48,828 nt of DNA from Paulinella micropora (taxonomy: Eukaryota; Cercozoa; Imbricatea; Euglyphida), in assembly GCA_009731375.1 (NCBI GenBank), contig BJOX01000019.1, forward strand, positions 1,571,337 to 1,620,164, given 5' to 3'. The notes beneath the pieces are model-generated. The model made no database searches, had not been told where the DNA came from, and saw only the letters and a program-made list of their open reading frames with translations. The position numbers were made by a program, and so were the translations under genes. How positions within the stretch are numbered: position 1 is the stretch's first letter; every line of letters begins with the position of its first letter. Shown piece after piece: positions 1 through 11,400 of the stretch.

Positions 1-1
1 G

Positions 2-1501
2 GCTCCACCTACCACATCTAACCCAGCTCCCAAGAAAGCAGGAGGAGGACCCACAGGAGGAGGACCCCAAGGGGGAGGGACAGTAATTAACTTGACTGAC
101 TCCCAGAAGAAAAAGCAGGCGCTGCAGGCAGCTCTAGCTAAAATCAAAATTGGGGGAGGGGGCCTTAAGCTCTATGCTATCACTGCCAATGAGGCTGACA
201 CAGAGAAGACCCTCATGACTAAGCTCAACAGATGCTTCCAGCAAAACCAGTGCGAGGTGGAGCAGGAGTATGAAGTCCTAGAACATCTCTGTGATCGATC
301 CCTCCTTGGAGCTGGTTTTGATCGTATAATTTACGAGAAGTACAGAGGAGAGGAGGATCTAGCAAGGAAAGGTGGACATGCAGAGATGAGTTGTATTCTG
401 GCCATTGTTGCCCTCATTCGATACTTTAAGGCAAGTGGATACCAACACTTGTGCACTGGCACATTGATTGGGTTTGAAATTTTCGACTTAGTATCGGAGC
501 AGTTGCAGTCTGTCACTCAGCTTGCATCTGTCTTAACAAATGTGGGCACCCAGTACACTCTCTTTTATAACCACAAAGCCATACTCCTATATTTCCTCAG
601 TGCTTTGCACGTCTACAACAAAAATAAGCTCACACTGCTCATGCAAGACTGCAAAACCTTCGACAAGGTAAAGCACTTGAACTTTTTGGAGATGAGCGTC
701 TTTGAGGCCACGACTAAGGCCGTGAGCCCAAAAATGTTGTGGACCGAAGTAATGACCGCTTGTCAGAGGCTCGACAGCCAGACAGCATCCTTGATCGGTT
801 CTGCATCGGCTTCTGCTCAACCGCAAGCCGCACATACGCAACGATCTCTAGGAAAGCGACCAAGAGAGAACAGTCGTGAAGCTAACACACCTTGTATTCG
901 TTGGTGGGCACGGGCACAATGCTTCAAACACACAAATAAGAAATGCCCGTACAACCACGATGTCGAGGACACCCGCATCCGAAACACACTCCTCAAGAAC
1001 GTACGGTCGGACGAAACCAACACCGTCGCCGTTCTGCGCCGACTGCGCAAGGATCAGGGGTGGAAATTACAGGATGTCGCGGACCATGACCACGAACTAG
1101 CTGACGCGATCAATTCTCTTTTCGCTAGAGATGATCAGAAGACGGCAGCCATAGAAGCCGCAAGTAGAGGAAGAGGTGGAACACGAGGAAGAGGAGGAGG
1201 GAGAGGAATCAATCGAGGAGGAGGAGCCCCTTTCGCACGAGGCACATACACTCGCGGGGGGGAGAGAGGATTTGTGAGAAGAGGAGGAGGAAGAGGTGTA
1301 TTTCAAGGTAGAGGAGGAGGAAGATGGGTTGGCCGAGGTGGATACGGCAGCGCAGAGCGCCCGTACCACAGAGATGGGGGCTGGGCAGACGGCTCGAGCT
1401 CAAGCTCGAGTTCCTCAGCACCACAGGCCTATGCGACATCAGGCGCAACCACTACCGACACTGATGCCGACTCAGGTAACAGATTTGAGGTAGTCCAATG
1501 A
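2..1501 (+). CDS. Gag polyprotein of element A (5'-partial)
   Basis: The reading frame is open from base 2, so the start codon lies outside the window; no ATG in view is a natural start. The protein is the structural, RNA-binding polyprotein of the retrotransposon particle. A Pro/Gly-rich stretch opens the visible part. A block conserved in all three elements contains YQHLCTGTLIGFEIF (bases about 441-485). A CCCH zinc-finger-like motif follows at about 893-960 with spacing C-x8-C-x7-C-x3-H, in place of the CCHC knuckle usual in retroelement nucleocapsids. The tail from about 1160 is an RGG/GR-rich region typical of RNA-binding proteins, then a serine run. It ends at a UGA followed in frame by pol. 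I infer capsid and nucleocapsid roles from position and composition; no named capsid fold is evident by eye. Confidence 0.85.
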   Translation, partial: APPTTSNPAPKKAGGGPTGGGPQGGGTVINLTDSQKKKQALQAALAKIKIGGGGLKLYAITANEADTEKTLMTKLNRCFQQNQCEVEQEYEVLEHLCDRSLLGAGFDRIIYEKYRGEEDLARKGGHAEMSCILAIVALIRYFKASGYQHLCTGTLIGFEIFDLVSEQLQSVTQLASVLTNVGTQYTLFYNHKAILLYFLSALHVYNKNKLTLLMQDCKTFDKVKHLNFLEMSVFEATTKAVSPKMLWTEVMTACQRLDSQTASLIGSASASAQPQAAHTQRSLGKRPRENSREANTPCIRWWARAQCFKHTNKKCPYNHDVEDTRIRNTLLKNVRSDETNTVAVLRRLRKDQGWKLQDVADHDHELADAINSLFARDDQKTAAIEAASRGRGGTRGRGGGRGINRGGGAPFARGTYTRGGERGFVRRGGGRGVFQGRGGGRWVGRGGYGSAERPYHRDGGWADGSSSSSSSSAPQAYATSGATTTDTDADSGNRFEVVQ

Positions 1502-1504
1502 CTA
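1499..1504 (+). promoter_or_regulatory. Gag-Pol stop-codon readthrough site, UGA CUA
   Basis: Gag ends at TGA (1499-1501) and the same frame stays open through CTA GAG AAG into pol. UGA-CUA is one of the known leaky contexts (type II readthrough motif, UGA followed by CUA or CGG). Elements B and C have UGA-CGG and UGA-CUG at the equivalent point. Readthrough is inferred, not shown. Confidence 0.7.
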
Positions 1505-4500
1505 GAGAAGGAGGGAGAAAACAGAACAACATGCATTGCACGATACACCGTTGTGCAGGTCCCAACCAAGGGTACCAGTGAGTCTAAGAGCCCACAGCAG
1601 GCCACAGACCAACTCAAAGGTAGTACAATACCAGTACACCCATCACGACAACAAACAGTGCATGCTGCTAATAGGCAGGCGAGTAAAGCGCTGGCAAAGA
1701 GAAAGCAGGCGGGCCTGTCGCAGCCACAGCCGAAGAAAGTAAGAATAGAACCGGCAGTTAATCTTATCAACTTGCCGAGACAGACAATAGACAAGGAGGA
1801 TGGAGGACATCAACCTCTCCTCACGGTCTCAAACAGAGAAAGCAAGGACAATCATCCTTCGCCTGTGAACAATACCCAAAAAGACATTACAAAAACGGCG
1901 GAAAGGGAGGAGGAGGCGAACCTCGAGAAAAGGATACAGATTTTAGAACACAAGCTCCTTGTATTGGCCTTAAAAAGTCACCGGCCAGACGCTTTATGCT
2001 ATACGAACCTTTTTTGTGAAACATTAAATACCTTTATAAACGTTGGTAATGATACTATGGCGAATATTAATATTGTCGGCCGGAAATTTACTACGAAACA
2101 CCATGCGTGGTTAGAAACTAATATGAAAAAATCATCTGGCACCTTGAAAGGAGTTAGTAGTCGGACGGATATAACGGGCATCATCACTTTAAATTTTAAA
2201 TTGAAATCCGGACGAGTATATCGAGTGGACTTATACGTTGTCCCCGAATACCACGGATCTGTTCTTTTGTCGTACGACCAACTGGCGACAATGAACGTAG
2301 TGATTGATTGCGCCGCCAAAAGAGTCATATACGGCGTAGAGCCAGGAGAAGAATATACTGTCGACTCTCTCCATGCTATTGACTCATACGAGGCCCTACA
2401 CCTAGGGGTAGCATCGGAAGGGAAACAGGTGGCCATTACACACGCATATGAGGCATATATGCCAACGGACGCGGTGTCTAAAGATGGTTCAAACCTGTCA
2501 GACAAGAGAGAGGCGGAGGTCTATACGGCTACAGTCTCTACACAATGGGATAAAAAGTCGATAGACGATCTCGTTGAAAAGAGGAAAGAGGAGATTATAT
2601 GCCTGGGAAAAAGGTGCCCATCGTTGGCGAGATTTGAAGAAGGAGCAGGGGCCGATGTATATATTACCAACGGGTATTGCTTTCACGTAAAGGTGGAAGA
2701 GAAGGACAGACAGGAGTTTATACCGAGGAGAAGGGGACGACTCCCTGATATCCCGGCAGAAGATATTAAAAGCTTTATTACCGAATTCTGGGGTGACGAG
2801 CCTACGTGGCCGCGCTCACTGACAGAAGTGAAAAAGTGCCTGCGCACTCTTTTTGAAAATAATAAACCATATACGGTCATACTCCCGTACAATGAGAAGG
2901 CGATATGGGCGCAGGAGATACGGGACCGGCTTATTGATCATCCGATACCGGTGCCCTCACGGAAGCAACACTTAGTGGTGGCTTGTCGTCTCGGGACTCG
3001 TGAGCAGAGCAGTGCATACAAGCGGAAGCTCAGAGACCAGGACAAGTTGAAATTGATTCCTCAAGCATTCACATGCTTCGATGGTTTCTACACCCGAAAA
3101 GCTCCGTTGCAATATGCGAGATTAATAGATATGTTGGTAGGTCTGGCGGAGGACGACGAACCAGACACTGCCACATATGAAAAAACGGGAATGGACGATA
3201 TATCAGAAGAAGAGTTGGGCTTGGAGGAGGACAGAGCACCCCTCAAGCATCACAAGAGAATGTCAGAGGAGGAGTTTAAGGCGGCGATAGACGAGAAATT
3301 GGCAGGAGGAGCAGGTACGGAGAAGGAGAAAGAGGTTTTGAAAGAGAGATTGAAGGCGAACAAAATGATTTTTGACCCCCCTCAAGCGGGAGGTGTCAAG
3401 CCGGAAGACTTCACCGCGGTTATTTGTAAAATACCAGGTGCTGAGCCTTCCCCGGCGCCACGACGGGCAAATCTGAGTATACATGAAGCAAAGATCGCAG
3501 AAGAACAAGCACGGCAGTTACTCGATGAGGATTTCATTGAGAGATCGACATCTCCAATAGTTTCCCAACCGAGACTGGTGCCTAAACCGGGAGGAGAATG
3601 GCGCTTAACGGTTAACTATGCCCGCGTCAATAAAATTTTAGAGGAGGAACGAAATCCATTACCTACTCTTGAAGAAGGAAGGCGAGTATTGCGGAACGCC
3701 AAGCTATACTCAGTCATTGATCTGAAGAATGGCTTCTGGCAAATTCCACTGGATGAAAAGTCCAGATGGCTGACTGCATTTGTAGTAGGAATGCAGATAT
3801 ATCAGTGGAAAGTACTTCCGATGGGACTCAAACAGGCCCCGGGACTCTTTCAGAAAGCGATGCAAAGCATGCTGAGTAGCAAATATGATGACCAGACAGA
3901 GGGAGGTTTCATGAGCAGAAGAGGACAGAAGGCGGGAGAGTACGCATTTTGTTACATCGATGACATTATCGTGTACTCCAATACGATGGAAGAGCACATC
4001 GACCATCTAACAGACATTTTCAGGCGTATCAAACTATTTGGCCTGAAATGTAATTTGAAGAAATGTCAACTCGCAAAGACAAGCGTGACATATTTGGGGT
4101 ACGAAATCTCTTACAATAGAGTCTCGATATCCAAAGAGAAGAGGGAGGAGATCATGAGCCGGCAGAGGCCGAAGAATCGCACAGAGCTGCACTCATTTCT
4201 TGCGATGGCGCAATATTACAGCCAGTTCATACCCAATTGGGGTGCAACTCGGGCTAAGTTGGAGAGAATGATCGACTTCGGTGATTTTGAGAAGTGGGAT
4301 GATGAAGCCTTAGAAGCGTACAACACGCTCAAAGATCTCATCTACAAAGATCCGAAGGATGGCGGACTCGTGCTGATGATGCCCGACTTTTCGAAGCAAT
4401 TCGTAGTCGACACAGACGCATCAAAGTTCGCGATCGGCGCAGTCTTACAACAGGAAGATGAGGAGAAAAAGTTGCGCCCGATCATGTTTATAAGTAGAAA

Positions 4501-6799
4501 GTTGTGCTCGGCGGAGCGAAACTATTGTACGAGACAGAGAGAGGCACTGGCGGTGGTCTGGGCCCTCAAACGGTTGAGAGAGTATTTATGGGGTGGACCT
4601 CAGTTTATAGTAAGGACTGATCACCAGAATTTACTATGGCTGATGAATCATGAACAGACTGGCCGTCTAGCGAGATGGCAGGCATTCTTGTCATGTTTCA
4701 ATTTTACAATGGTCCATCTACCCGGCAAGCGAAATGTTGTCGCTGACAGCCTCTCCAGGCTAGAGTTTCACTCAGAAGTGGCAGCTCTCGTATCATCAGC
4801 AGAAATGGAGGATCTATCCCCAGACTGCACATACGAAGTGCATCATATCGAGTCGATGCAGATGGCGAGAGGGGTCCGATATAACCGATCGGGTCTACGT
4901 CATAGCCCGCAAGGTCCGGATCATGGGATATGTTGTACAGCACATGTCCTCGAGGATGCTGAGTGGTCCTATGAAGCATATGAGAATATGAAGGCGGAGA
5001 TAAAACAAGAAGAGATTAAGCAAGAAGCATATGCGGAACCCCCGCAGGAGAACAAGGAGGAGTTAGACGAAAACCCTGAGAGGATAGGAGTGCAGCTAGA
5101 GGATGGGACTATCCACATAGCCTCACCCACTGCATGGAGACAGCAACAGGCTCTCGATCCGGAGTTCAAAGAGCTAATACAGCTATACAAGAACCCGAAC
5201 GAGCTGAAAATGACGAAGGAGATTAAGGAGCAACAGAAGGAGATGGGGTGGAGAGACGGTCTCTTGTGGTACAAAGGCCAACACGGGCGCTATGCATCAC
5301 AACCAGACAAATGGACTCTCTGGGTTCCTGAGAAACTCAGACACATCATTTTTGTCGCTGCTCATAACTGCCCACTACTGGCGCACCCGGGCCGACAAAG
5401 AACGCATATGTTCATTTCGAGACGATTCTGGTGGAAGAAGATGAAGGAGAATATTGATGAACAGGTCAATGCATGCATCCCATGCAAGACATCCAAAACA
5501 CCATTGAAGGCGAATTTTGGCCTGATCGGGACTTTTCCTTTACACTTAGGAATGTTCGAGTTCTTACACACTGATCATGTAGGACCTTTCCCGGTCACGA
5601 CGGAAGGTTACAGATACCTTCTAACGGCCATAGACAGAGCCACCAACTATGTATGGGTGGTCCCAGTCAAAGACGTTACGGGCGAAACAACAGCCAAGGC
5701 GTTGATTGACAGGATCATCTCACAGATTGGGGTGCCGAGAAAAATATGCTCAGATCGAGGCTCTGACTTTAATAATGAAGTCATCGACAAGCTATCTGCA
5801 TATTACGGCATGAAATGGCAATATGTCACCGCCTATAACCCCAGAGCGAACGGCAAGATAGAGCGGGTGCATAGACCCCTCAAGGCCGCGCTGAAGATGT
5901 ATTGTATGAAGAAGGAGAACCAAAAGGCATGGGTGGAGGCAGCATCCTCGTTTGCCTTTGCTATGAATTGCCTACCCTCTACAGCGTTAGGTGGTTCAAA
6001 AGGTTCCGTCTCGCCATACCAATTGGTATATGGGCGTGAGCCCGCCATCCCAGCCTCACTGCTGCACCCAAACGATTCATGGACAGATCAGGATGAGCTG
6101 TTTGGGATGAGACTTCGGGCGAAGATGGAGGCGGAGCAAACAGTACAGGCGCATAGGGAGGCGGAGCGCAGGAAGACTGATGCTGAAGGTGTCAGGCAGG
6201 CACACCTGGATCAAGTCAGATTTCAGGTCGGGGATATTGTACTACTGTATCATCCTCAGGTTCCTCAGGGAGTCAGCTCGAAGCTGTTCATCCACTGGAA
6301 AGGACCATACCAGATCATGGAACAGATGGGGCCTTTGAATTATAAAATCAGGGGCAGAGGAAAAGTTCAAATAGTCAATGTACGAAGGCTGATTAAGTAT
6401 GATCCCTTCCTACTTGAAGATGAGTCCGTTGATCAAGCACTCAAACGGATGGAGGCTGACTTTAAAGAGGTCCCACCAATCCGTCGTCAGGATATCTCGG
6501 AACGGGATGCTTACAGGGCACCAATTGCGGAGAAGGAGGAGGCTGAGCTGGAGAACAAGCGGGCCACCGACCGCAAAAGTGCGGCGGGGACTCAGATCCG
6601 CAAAAGGGGGGAGTCGAACGTGCCGGAAGGAAAGTTCACGGAGGCACAAATAAGGAGAGCGCAAAATGACCTTATCTACGACCGCCCGAGAAAGGCGATA
6701 AGGACGGCACGTTCGCAAGGAGTCCATCAAGAGGGGAGCGATGACGGAGATCAAGACCCTCGCGCGGGCAATGACACTCTCGTTCACCCCAGTTGGAAA
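1502..6799 (+). CDS. Pol polyprotein of element A (3'-partial, runs into gap)
   Basis: The frame continues from the gag stop without another stop up to the N run at 6800; no separate ATG start is convincing, which supports a Gag-Pol readthrough product. A charged, coiled-coil-like segment (about 1900-1980) precedes the protease, whose active-site segment reads NDTMANINIV with the Asp at 2051. A long region of unknown function (about 2500-3400) separates protease from reverse transcriptase. The reverse transcriptase has its YIDD catalytic box at 3953. RNase H follows with VVDTDAS (about 4404). Integrase shows a zinc-binding His/Cys segment (about 5350-5490) and catalytic Asp at 5573, Asp at 5753 and Glu at 5861, giving D-x59-D-x35-E. 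A GPY/F-like segment lies near 6295-6400. The C-terminal extension is cut by the gap. Confidence 0.9.
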
Positions 6800-7389
6800 N
6801 NNNNNNNNNNNNNNNNNNNNNNNNNNNNNNNNNNNNNNNNNNNNNNNNNNNNNNNNNNNNNNNNNNNNNNNNNNNNNNNNNNNNNNNNNNNNNNNNNNNN
6901 NNNNNNNNNNNNNNNNNNNNNNNNNNNNNNNNNNNNNNNNNNNNNNNNNNNNNNNNNNNNNNNNNNNNNNNNNNNNNNNNNNNNNNNNNNNNNNNNNNNN
7001 NNNNNNNNNNNNNNNNNNNNNNNNNNNNNNNNNNNNNNNNNNNNNNNNNNNNNNNNNNNNNNNNNNNNNNNNNNNNNNNNNNNNNNNNNNNNNNNNNNNN
7101 NNNNNNNNNNNNNNNNNNNNNNNNNNNNNNNNNNNNNNNNNNNNNNNNNNNNNNNNNNNNNNNNNNNNNNNNNNNNNNNNNNNNNNNNNNNNNNNNNNNN
7201 NNNNNNNNNNNNNNNNNNNNNNNNNNNNNNNNNNNNNNNNNNNNNNNNNNNNNNNNNNNNNNNNNNNNNNNNNNNNNNNNNNNNNNNNNNNNNNNNNNNN
7301 NNNNNNNNNNNNNNNNNNNNNNNNNNNNNNNNNNNNNNNNNNNNNNNNNNNNNNNNNNNNNNNNNNNNNNNNNNNNNNNNNNNNNNNNN
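6800..7389. other. Assembly gap, 590 N
   Basis: This is a run of N. It hides the end of element A's pol, part of its 3' UTR and the outer junction of element B's 3' LTR, which begins exactly where the N run ends. Any reading frame drawn through it is meaningless. Confidence 1.
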
Positions 7390-7638
7390 TGTTACAATCC
7401 CTGAAGATAGCTCGATAAAAAGTCGGTAATACAACCAGACACAAATCCCCCAAAGGAGAATGATGTCTCGTTTTATTAGCTCAGTGAAGCCGAAAAAGAA
7501 AGCGGCCACAGACCACGGTTAAAATGGCATTAGGTCAAATCCGGCCAAACGATATTGAAATACTGGGGAAAAAAATAGGTGCACCTGACACCCGAAAAAC
7601 TGTACTTTTTACCGGCTATCCGGGGGGTGATGCCTACA
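7390..7638 (-). repeat. 3' LTR of element B
   Basis: In element sense this 249-bp repeat begins TGTAGGCATCACC and ends GATTGTAACA, so it has TG...CA ends. It matches the 5' LTR at 17525-17793 apart from a 17-bp insertion there and scattered substitutions. A polypurine tract precedes it. In element sense AATAAA occurs in the middle and could serve as a polyadenylation signal. Confidence 0.88.
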
Positions 7639-7653
7639 GTACCCCTTCCCGTT
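7639..7653 (-). other. Polypurine tract of element B
   Basis: In element sense AACGGGAAGGGGTAC lies directly before the TG of the 3' LTR. Elements A and C have similar tracts at the same place, ending GGGGGTAC. It would prime plus-strand DNA synthesis. Confidence 0.8.
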
Positions 7654-8422
7654 TTTATGACGGAAATATGCAATATTTTTGTCATATAGCTGCTGATTTC
7701 TTTTCTGCACAAACGCTACGGGGTGTTGCAACTAAGTGCATTAACCCACGGATAGACGGTGCAGTGGATAAATAAAACGCATACACCAGACACGCGTCAA
7801 CTGTAAATCTCTAGCCTCATTTTTTGTAAATAAAAAAAAACTCCTCCTTCCACACTCGTTGTCCCCCCCGTAACTTAATCCTGAGGTAGTATTACTATTA
7901 AAATAAAAGCAGCATTATAACTTTTTCTCCTTCTCCAAAAACACTTCCGATCAGTAAATACATTGTCTTTTAATAACATACCCTTGTTTTCAATCAGTTA
8001 CCTTAATATAGTACTAGGGGGCCAGTCCTAATAACTATATCCAAAGCCGGTGTGAGTGAACCCGACCATGCGATAAACCGACACAAGTAGAGACGGACCG
8101 TGCTGGTATGAAGATATTAAGTATATCCAAAGAAAAAATATTTAATATGTCTACTATGAGAACATTTATTGAGAACATCACCCTGGATACTTGAAGCAGG
8201 GTCGTACCAGGAAAACCATCGCTAAACTCACAAGCGATCCCCTTCTACGGTGTCGTATCCATTTGCCGATTGACCTTCGCACTCATATGTTGCAAAAAAA
8301 ATGCCAAGTAACAACAATGGGATAAAAATATTTTAATAAGACATGATCTGACATGGGCACTATGAGATTAATCCACATGCAGCTTTCAATGTCCGACGCG
8401 TGATAAAAGAAAAAAATGTCAC
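7654..8422 (-). other. 3' untranslated region of element B
   Basis: No gene is visible here. In element sense it lies between the pol stop and the polypurine tract. It shares blocks with the 3' UTR of element C and with the fragment at 17794-18229, for example TTAGGACTGGCCCCCTA and ACAAGGGTATGT, so it is a conserved non-coding part of the family. Confidence 0.75.
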
Positions 8423-11400
8423 TTACTGCCTTCGTCGCCTTGCGCGAACCCCTTTGCCAGGTGGCGGGCCGCCAACAAAAGTCAAGTCAAACTTTGACTC
8501 CTCAAGAATGTCCCATATTTTGTTAGGGATGGCGCCCAATGATAAGTCAAAAGGAATGTCAAGCACTCCCCTAGGCAGTGACTGAATAGTCCACGCAGTG
8601 TGGTCTTTGTCTCGAGGGGTAATAGTATCATCCCAAGTCTCGAGATCTTTCGCGTCTTTGTATACCGGTAAGTATTGTCTAGCTTTTGGATCCTCAACAG
8701 GGTCCATGCTTCTCCAGAAATGGAGTACCGGTTGTATCGTTTTTGCTGCTGAGGATCTCTTCGATGTCCGCGCTGCCCGTGTAGTCTGCGGGACCGCCAC
8801 AGCTCGCATGAGATAAAGATCTGAGAGAGTGTCATCGGCAACATGAGATTCTGCCGGTCTCAACAGATAAAAAGCGTCTCGGACCCACTTGATGGTCGCA
8901 ATCGCCTCGCCTTCCTTCCATCGCGCATGTCGAATGTCCACATTACCCGCCTTTGGGTTAGTGTCCTTCTCTTCTCCTCCTCCATGGACATCCGTCGCTC
9001 GCGTCGATCTCGCCACCTTCCTCGGTTGGTCGAAGATAAGGTCATTTTGCGCTCTTCTCCTCTGCGCCTCCGTGAACTTCTCCTTTGTACCGCCGCGGAC
9101 TATGGGGGCCTTAGACTGAGTCCCCGCCGCGCTTTTGCGGTTTGAGTCTTCCTTGCTCTCCTTCTCGGTCTCCTCCTTCTCCGAGACAGGTGCCCGATAG
9201 GCATTCTCCTCCTCTAAGGTATCCTCCTTACTGATAGGCGGTACCTCTTTGAAATCCTCCTTCATCCGTTTCAACGCCTCCTCAACGGATTCATCCTCGA
9301 GTAAGAAGGGGTCATATTTGATCAGCCTTCGAACATTCACAATTTGCACCTTCCCTCTACCCCTGATCTTNNNNNNNNNNTCTATAGTTCAGAGGTCCCA
9401 TCGCTCCATAATCTGGTATGGTCCTTTCCAGTGGGTAAACAGCTTAGAGCTAACCCCCTTGGGTACTTGAGGATGGTACAGGAGTACAATATCCCCAACC
9501 CGGAAACGGACTTGATCTAAGTGCGCTTGTCGCACTCCTTGTGCATCAGTCTTTCTGCGCTCCGCCTCCCTATGCGCCGCAACTATTTGCTCCGCCTCCA
9601 TCTTCGCTCTTAGCCTCATCCCGAACAACTCATCCTCATCTGCCCAAGTGTCCTTTGGATGCAGAAGCGAGGTTGGGATATTAGGCTCTCGGCCGTAAAC
9701 CAATTGATATGGCGAGACTGAGCTCCTGGCTCCTCCTAATGCCGATGAGGGTAGACAGTTCATTGCAAAGGCAAATGAAGGTGCTGCCTCCACCCAGGCT
9801 CTCTGATTCTCCTTCTTCATACAGTACATCTTAAGCGAGGCTTTGAGAGGTCTATGTACCCGCTCGAAAGTGCCATTCGCTCTCGGGTTACAGGCAGTAA
9901 CATATTGCCATTTCATCCCGTAGTACTTAGATAGTCTGTCGATGACTTCATTATTAAAGTCAGAACCTCGATCAGAACATATCTTTCTAGGCACTCCGAT
10001 CTGCGAGACGATCCTATCGATCAGAGCCTCCGCAGTTGTCTTGCCTGTAGCGTCCTTAACAGGAACAACCCAGACATAATTGGTGGCTCGATCTATTGCG
10101 GTAAGAAGGTATCTGTACCCTTCTGCCGATTCGGGGAAAGGTCCCACATGATCGATGTGTAAAAATTCAAACATCCCGGCGTGTAACGGGAATGTACCGA
10201 TCAGGCCAAGTTCGCCTTCAGCGGTGTCTTTGTGGTTTTGCATGGGATACATGCGTCTACTTCTCTGTCTATCTCCTCCTTCATTCCTTTCCACCAAAAT
10301 CGCCTCGCTATGAACCAATGAGTTCTTTGTCGACCCGGATGTGACAGTAAGGGGCAGTTATGGGCTGCAACATATATGAAGCGCCTCAACTTCTCCGGTA
10401 CCCAGAGAGTCCATTTGTCAGGCTGTGATGCAAATTTGCCATGCTGGCCCTTGTACCGCAATAGCCCATCTCTCCATGCCATCTCCTTCATTTGATCTTT
10501 GATCTGCGGAGTCTTTTTAAGCTCATTAGGGTTCTTGTATAACGTTATGAGCTCCTTGAACTCCGGATCCGTCGCCTGCTGCTGCCTCCATGCGGTAGGC
10601 GAGGCGATATGGATAGTACCGTCCTCCAACCTTACTCCTACCCTCTCCGGGTCTTCATCAAGCTCGCTTCGATTTTCCTGTGGAGGTTCAGTATAGACCT
10701 CAGTCGTCTCCTCCTCCTCTTTTATATTCGCCTTCGCATTCTCGTATGCCTCATAAGACCACTCAGCGTCTTCGAGAACATGCGCCTCACAGCATATGCC
10801 ATGATCCGGGCCTTGAGGACTATATCGTAGACCCGTGCGGTCATATCGAACGCCTCTTGCCATCTGCATCGCCTCTATGTGGCTTACCTCGTACACCTTG
10901 TCCGTGGACAGATCTATCATTTCCACTGATGATACGAGAGCCGACACCTCCGACTGAAACTCTAGCCTAGAAAGGCTATCAGCGACTACGTTTCGCTTTC
11001 CCGGTAAATAGACCATCGTGAAATTGAAACATGACAAGAAAGCTTGCCACCGCGCCAAACGGCCGGTTTGTTCATGATTCATCAACCAAAGAAGGTTGTG
11101 ATGATCGGTCCTAACCGTGAATAGAGGTCCTCCCCATAGATATTCTCTGAGCCTCTTGAGAGCCCATACTACTGCCAACGCCTCTCTCTGTCGCGTGCAG
11201 TAATTTCGCTCCGCCGCACACAGCTTTCTACTAATAAACATGATCGGGCGCAACTTTTTCTCCTCATCTTCCTGTTGCAGCACCGCGCCAATCGCAAACT
11301 TAGATGCATCCGTGTCGACTACGAACGGCTTCGTAAAGTCGGGCATCATAAGTACTAATCCGCCGTCCTTGGGATCTTTGTAAATGAGATCTTTGAGCGT

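Larger units (their letters stand above)
1..6799 (+). mobile_element. LTR retrotransposon A (Ty3/gypsy type), 5'-truncated by window edge
   Basis: Element A carries gag followed in the same frame by pol with protease, reverse transcriptase, RNase H and integrase in that order, the Ty3/gypsy order. Its 5' LTR, leader and gag start lie before the window. Its 3' part enters the N run at 6800. The 3' UTR and LTR fragment at 17794-18452, on the same strand, is probably its displaced 3' end, separated by element B. Apart from the UGA between gag and pol, no stop or frameshift interrupts it from base 2 to the gap. It resembles element C closely in protein while many third codon positions differ. Confidence 0.9.

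Noticed and set aside
1499-1501. UGA read as selenocysteine or a reassigned sense codon
   Set aside because: No selenocysteine element is recognisable, other UGA codons terminate (element C pol ends in TGA), and no other in-frame UGA occurs in these genes.
1553-1555. Independent start of pol at a GTG codon
   Set aside because: The frame is open right back to the gag stop and no initiation context is visible; readthrough explains it better.
2130-2505. Antisense frames opposite gag and pol, such as the 168-codon one ending near 1999
   Set aside because: They are shadows of strongly conserved coding sequence and have no family features.
6410-7509. Frames running through the N runs at 6.8-7.4 kb and 46.6-47.1 kb
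   Set aside because: N bases cannot show stops, so these frames have no meaning.
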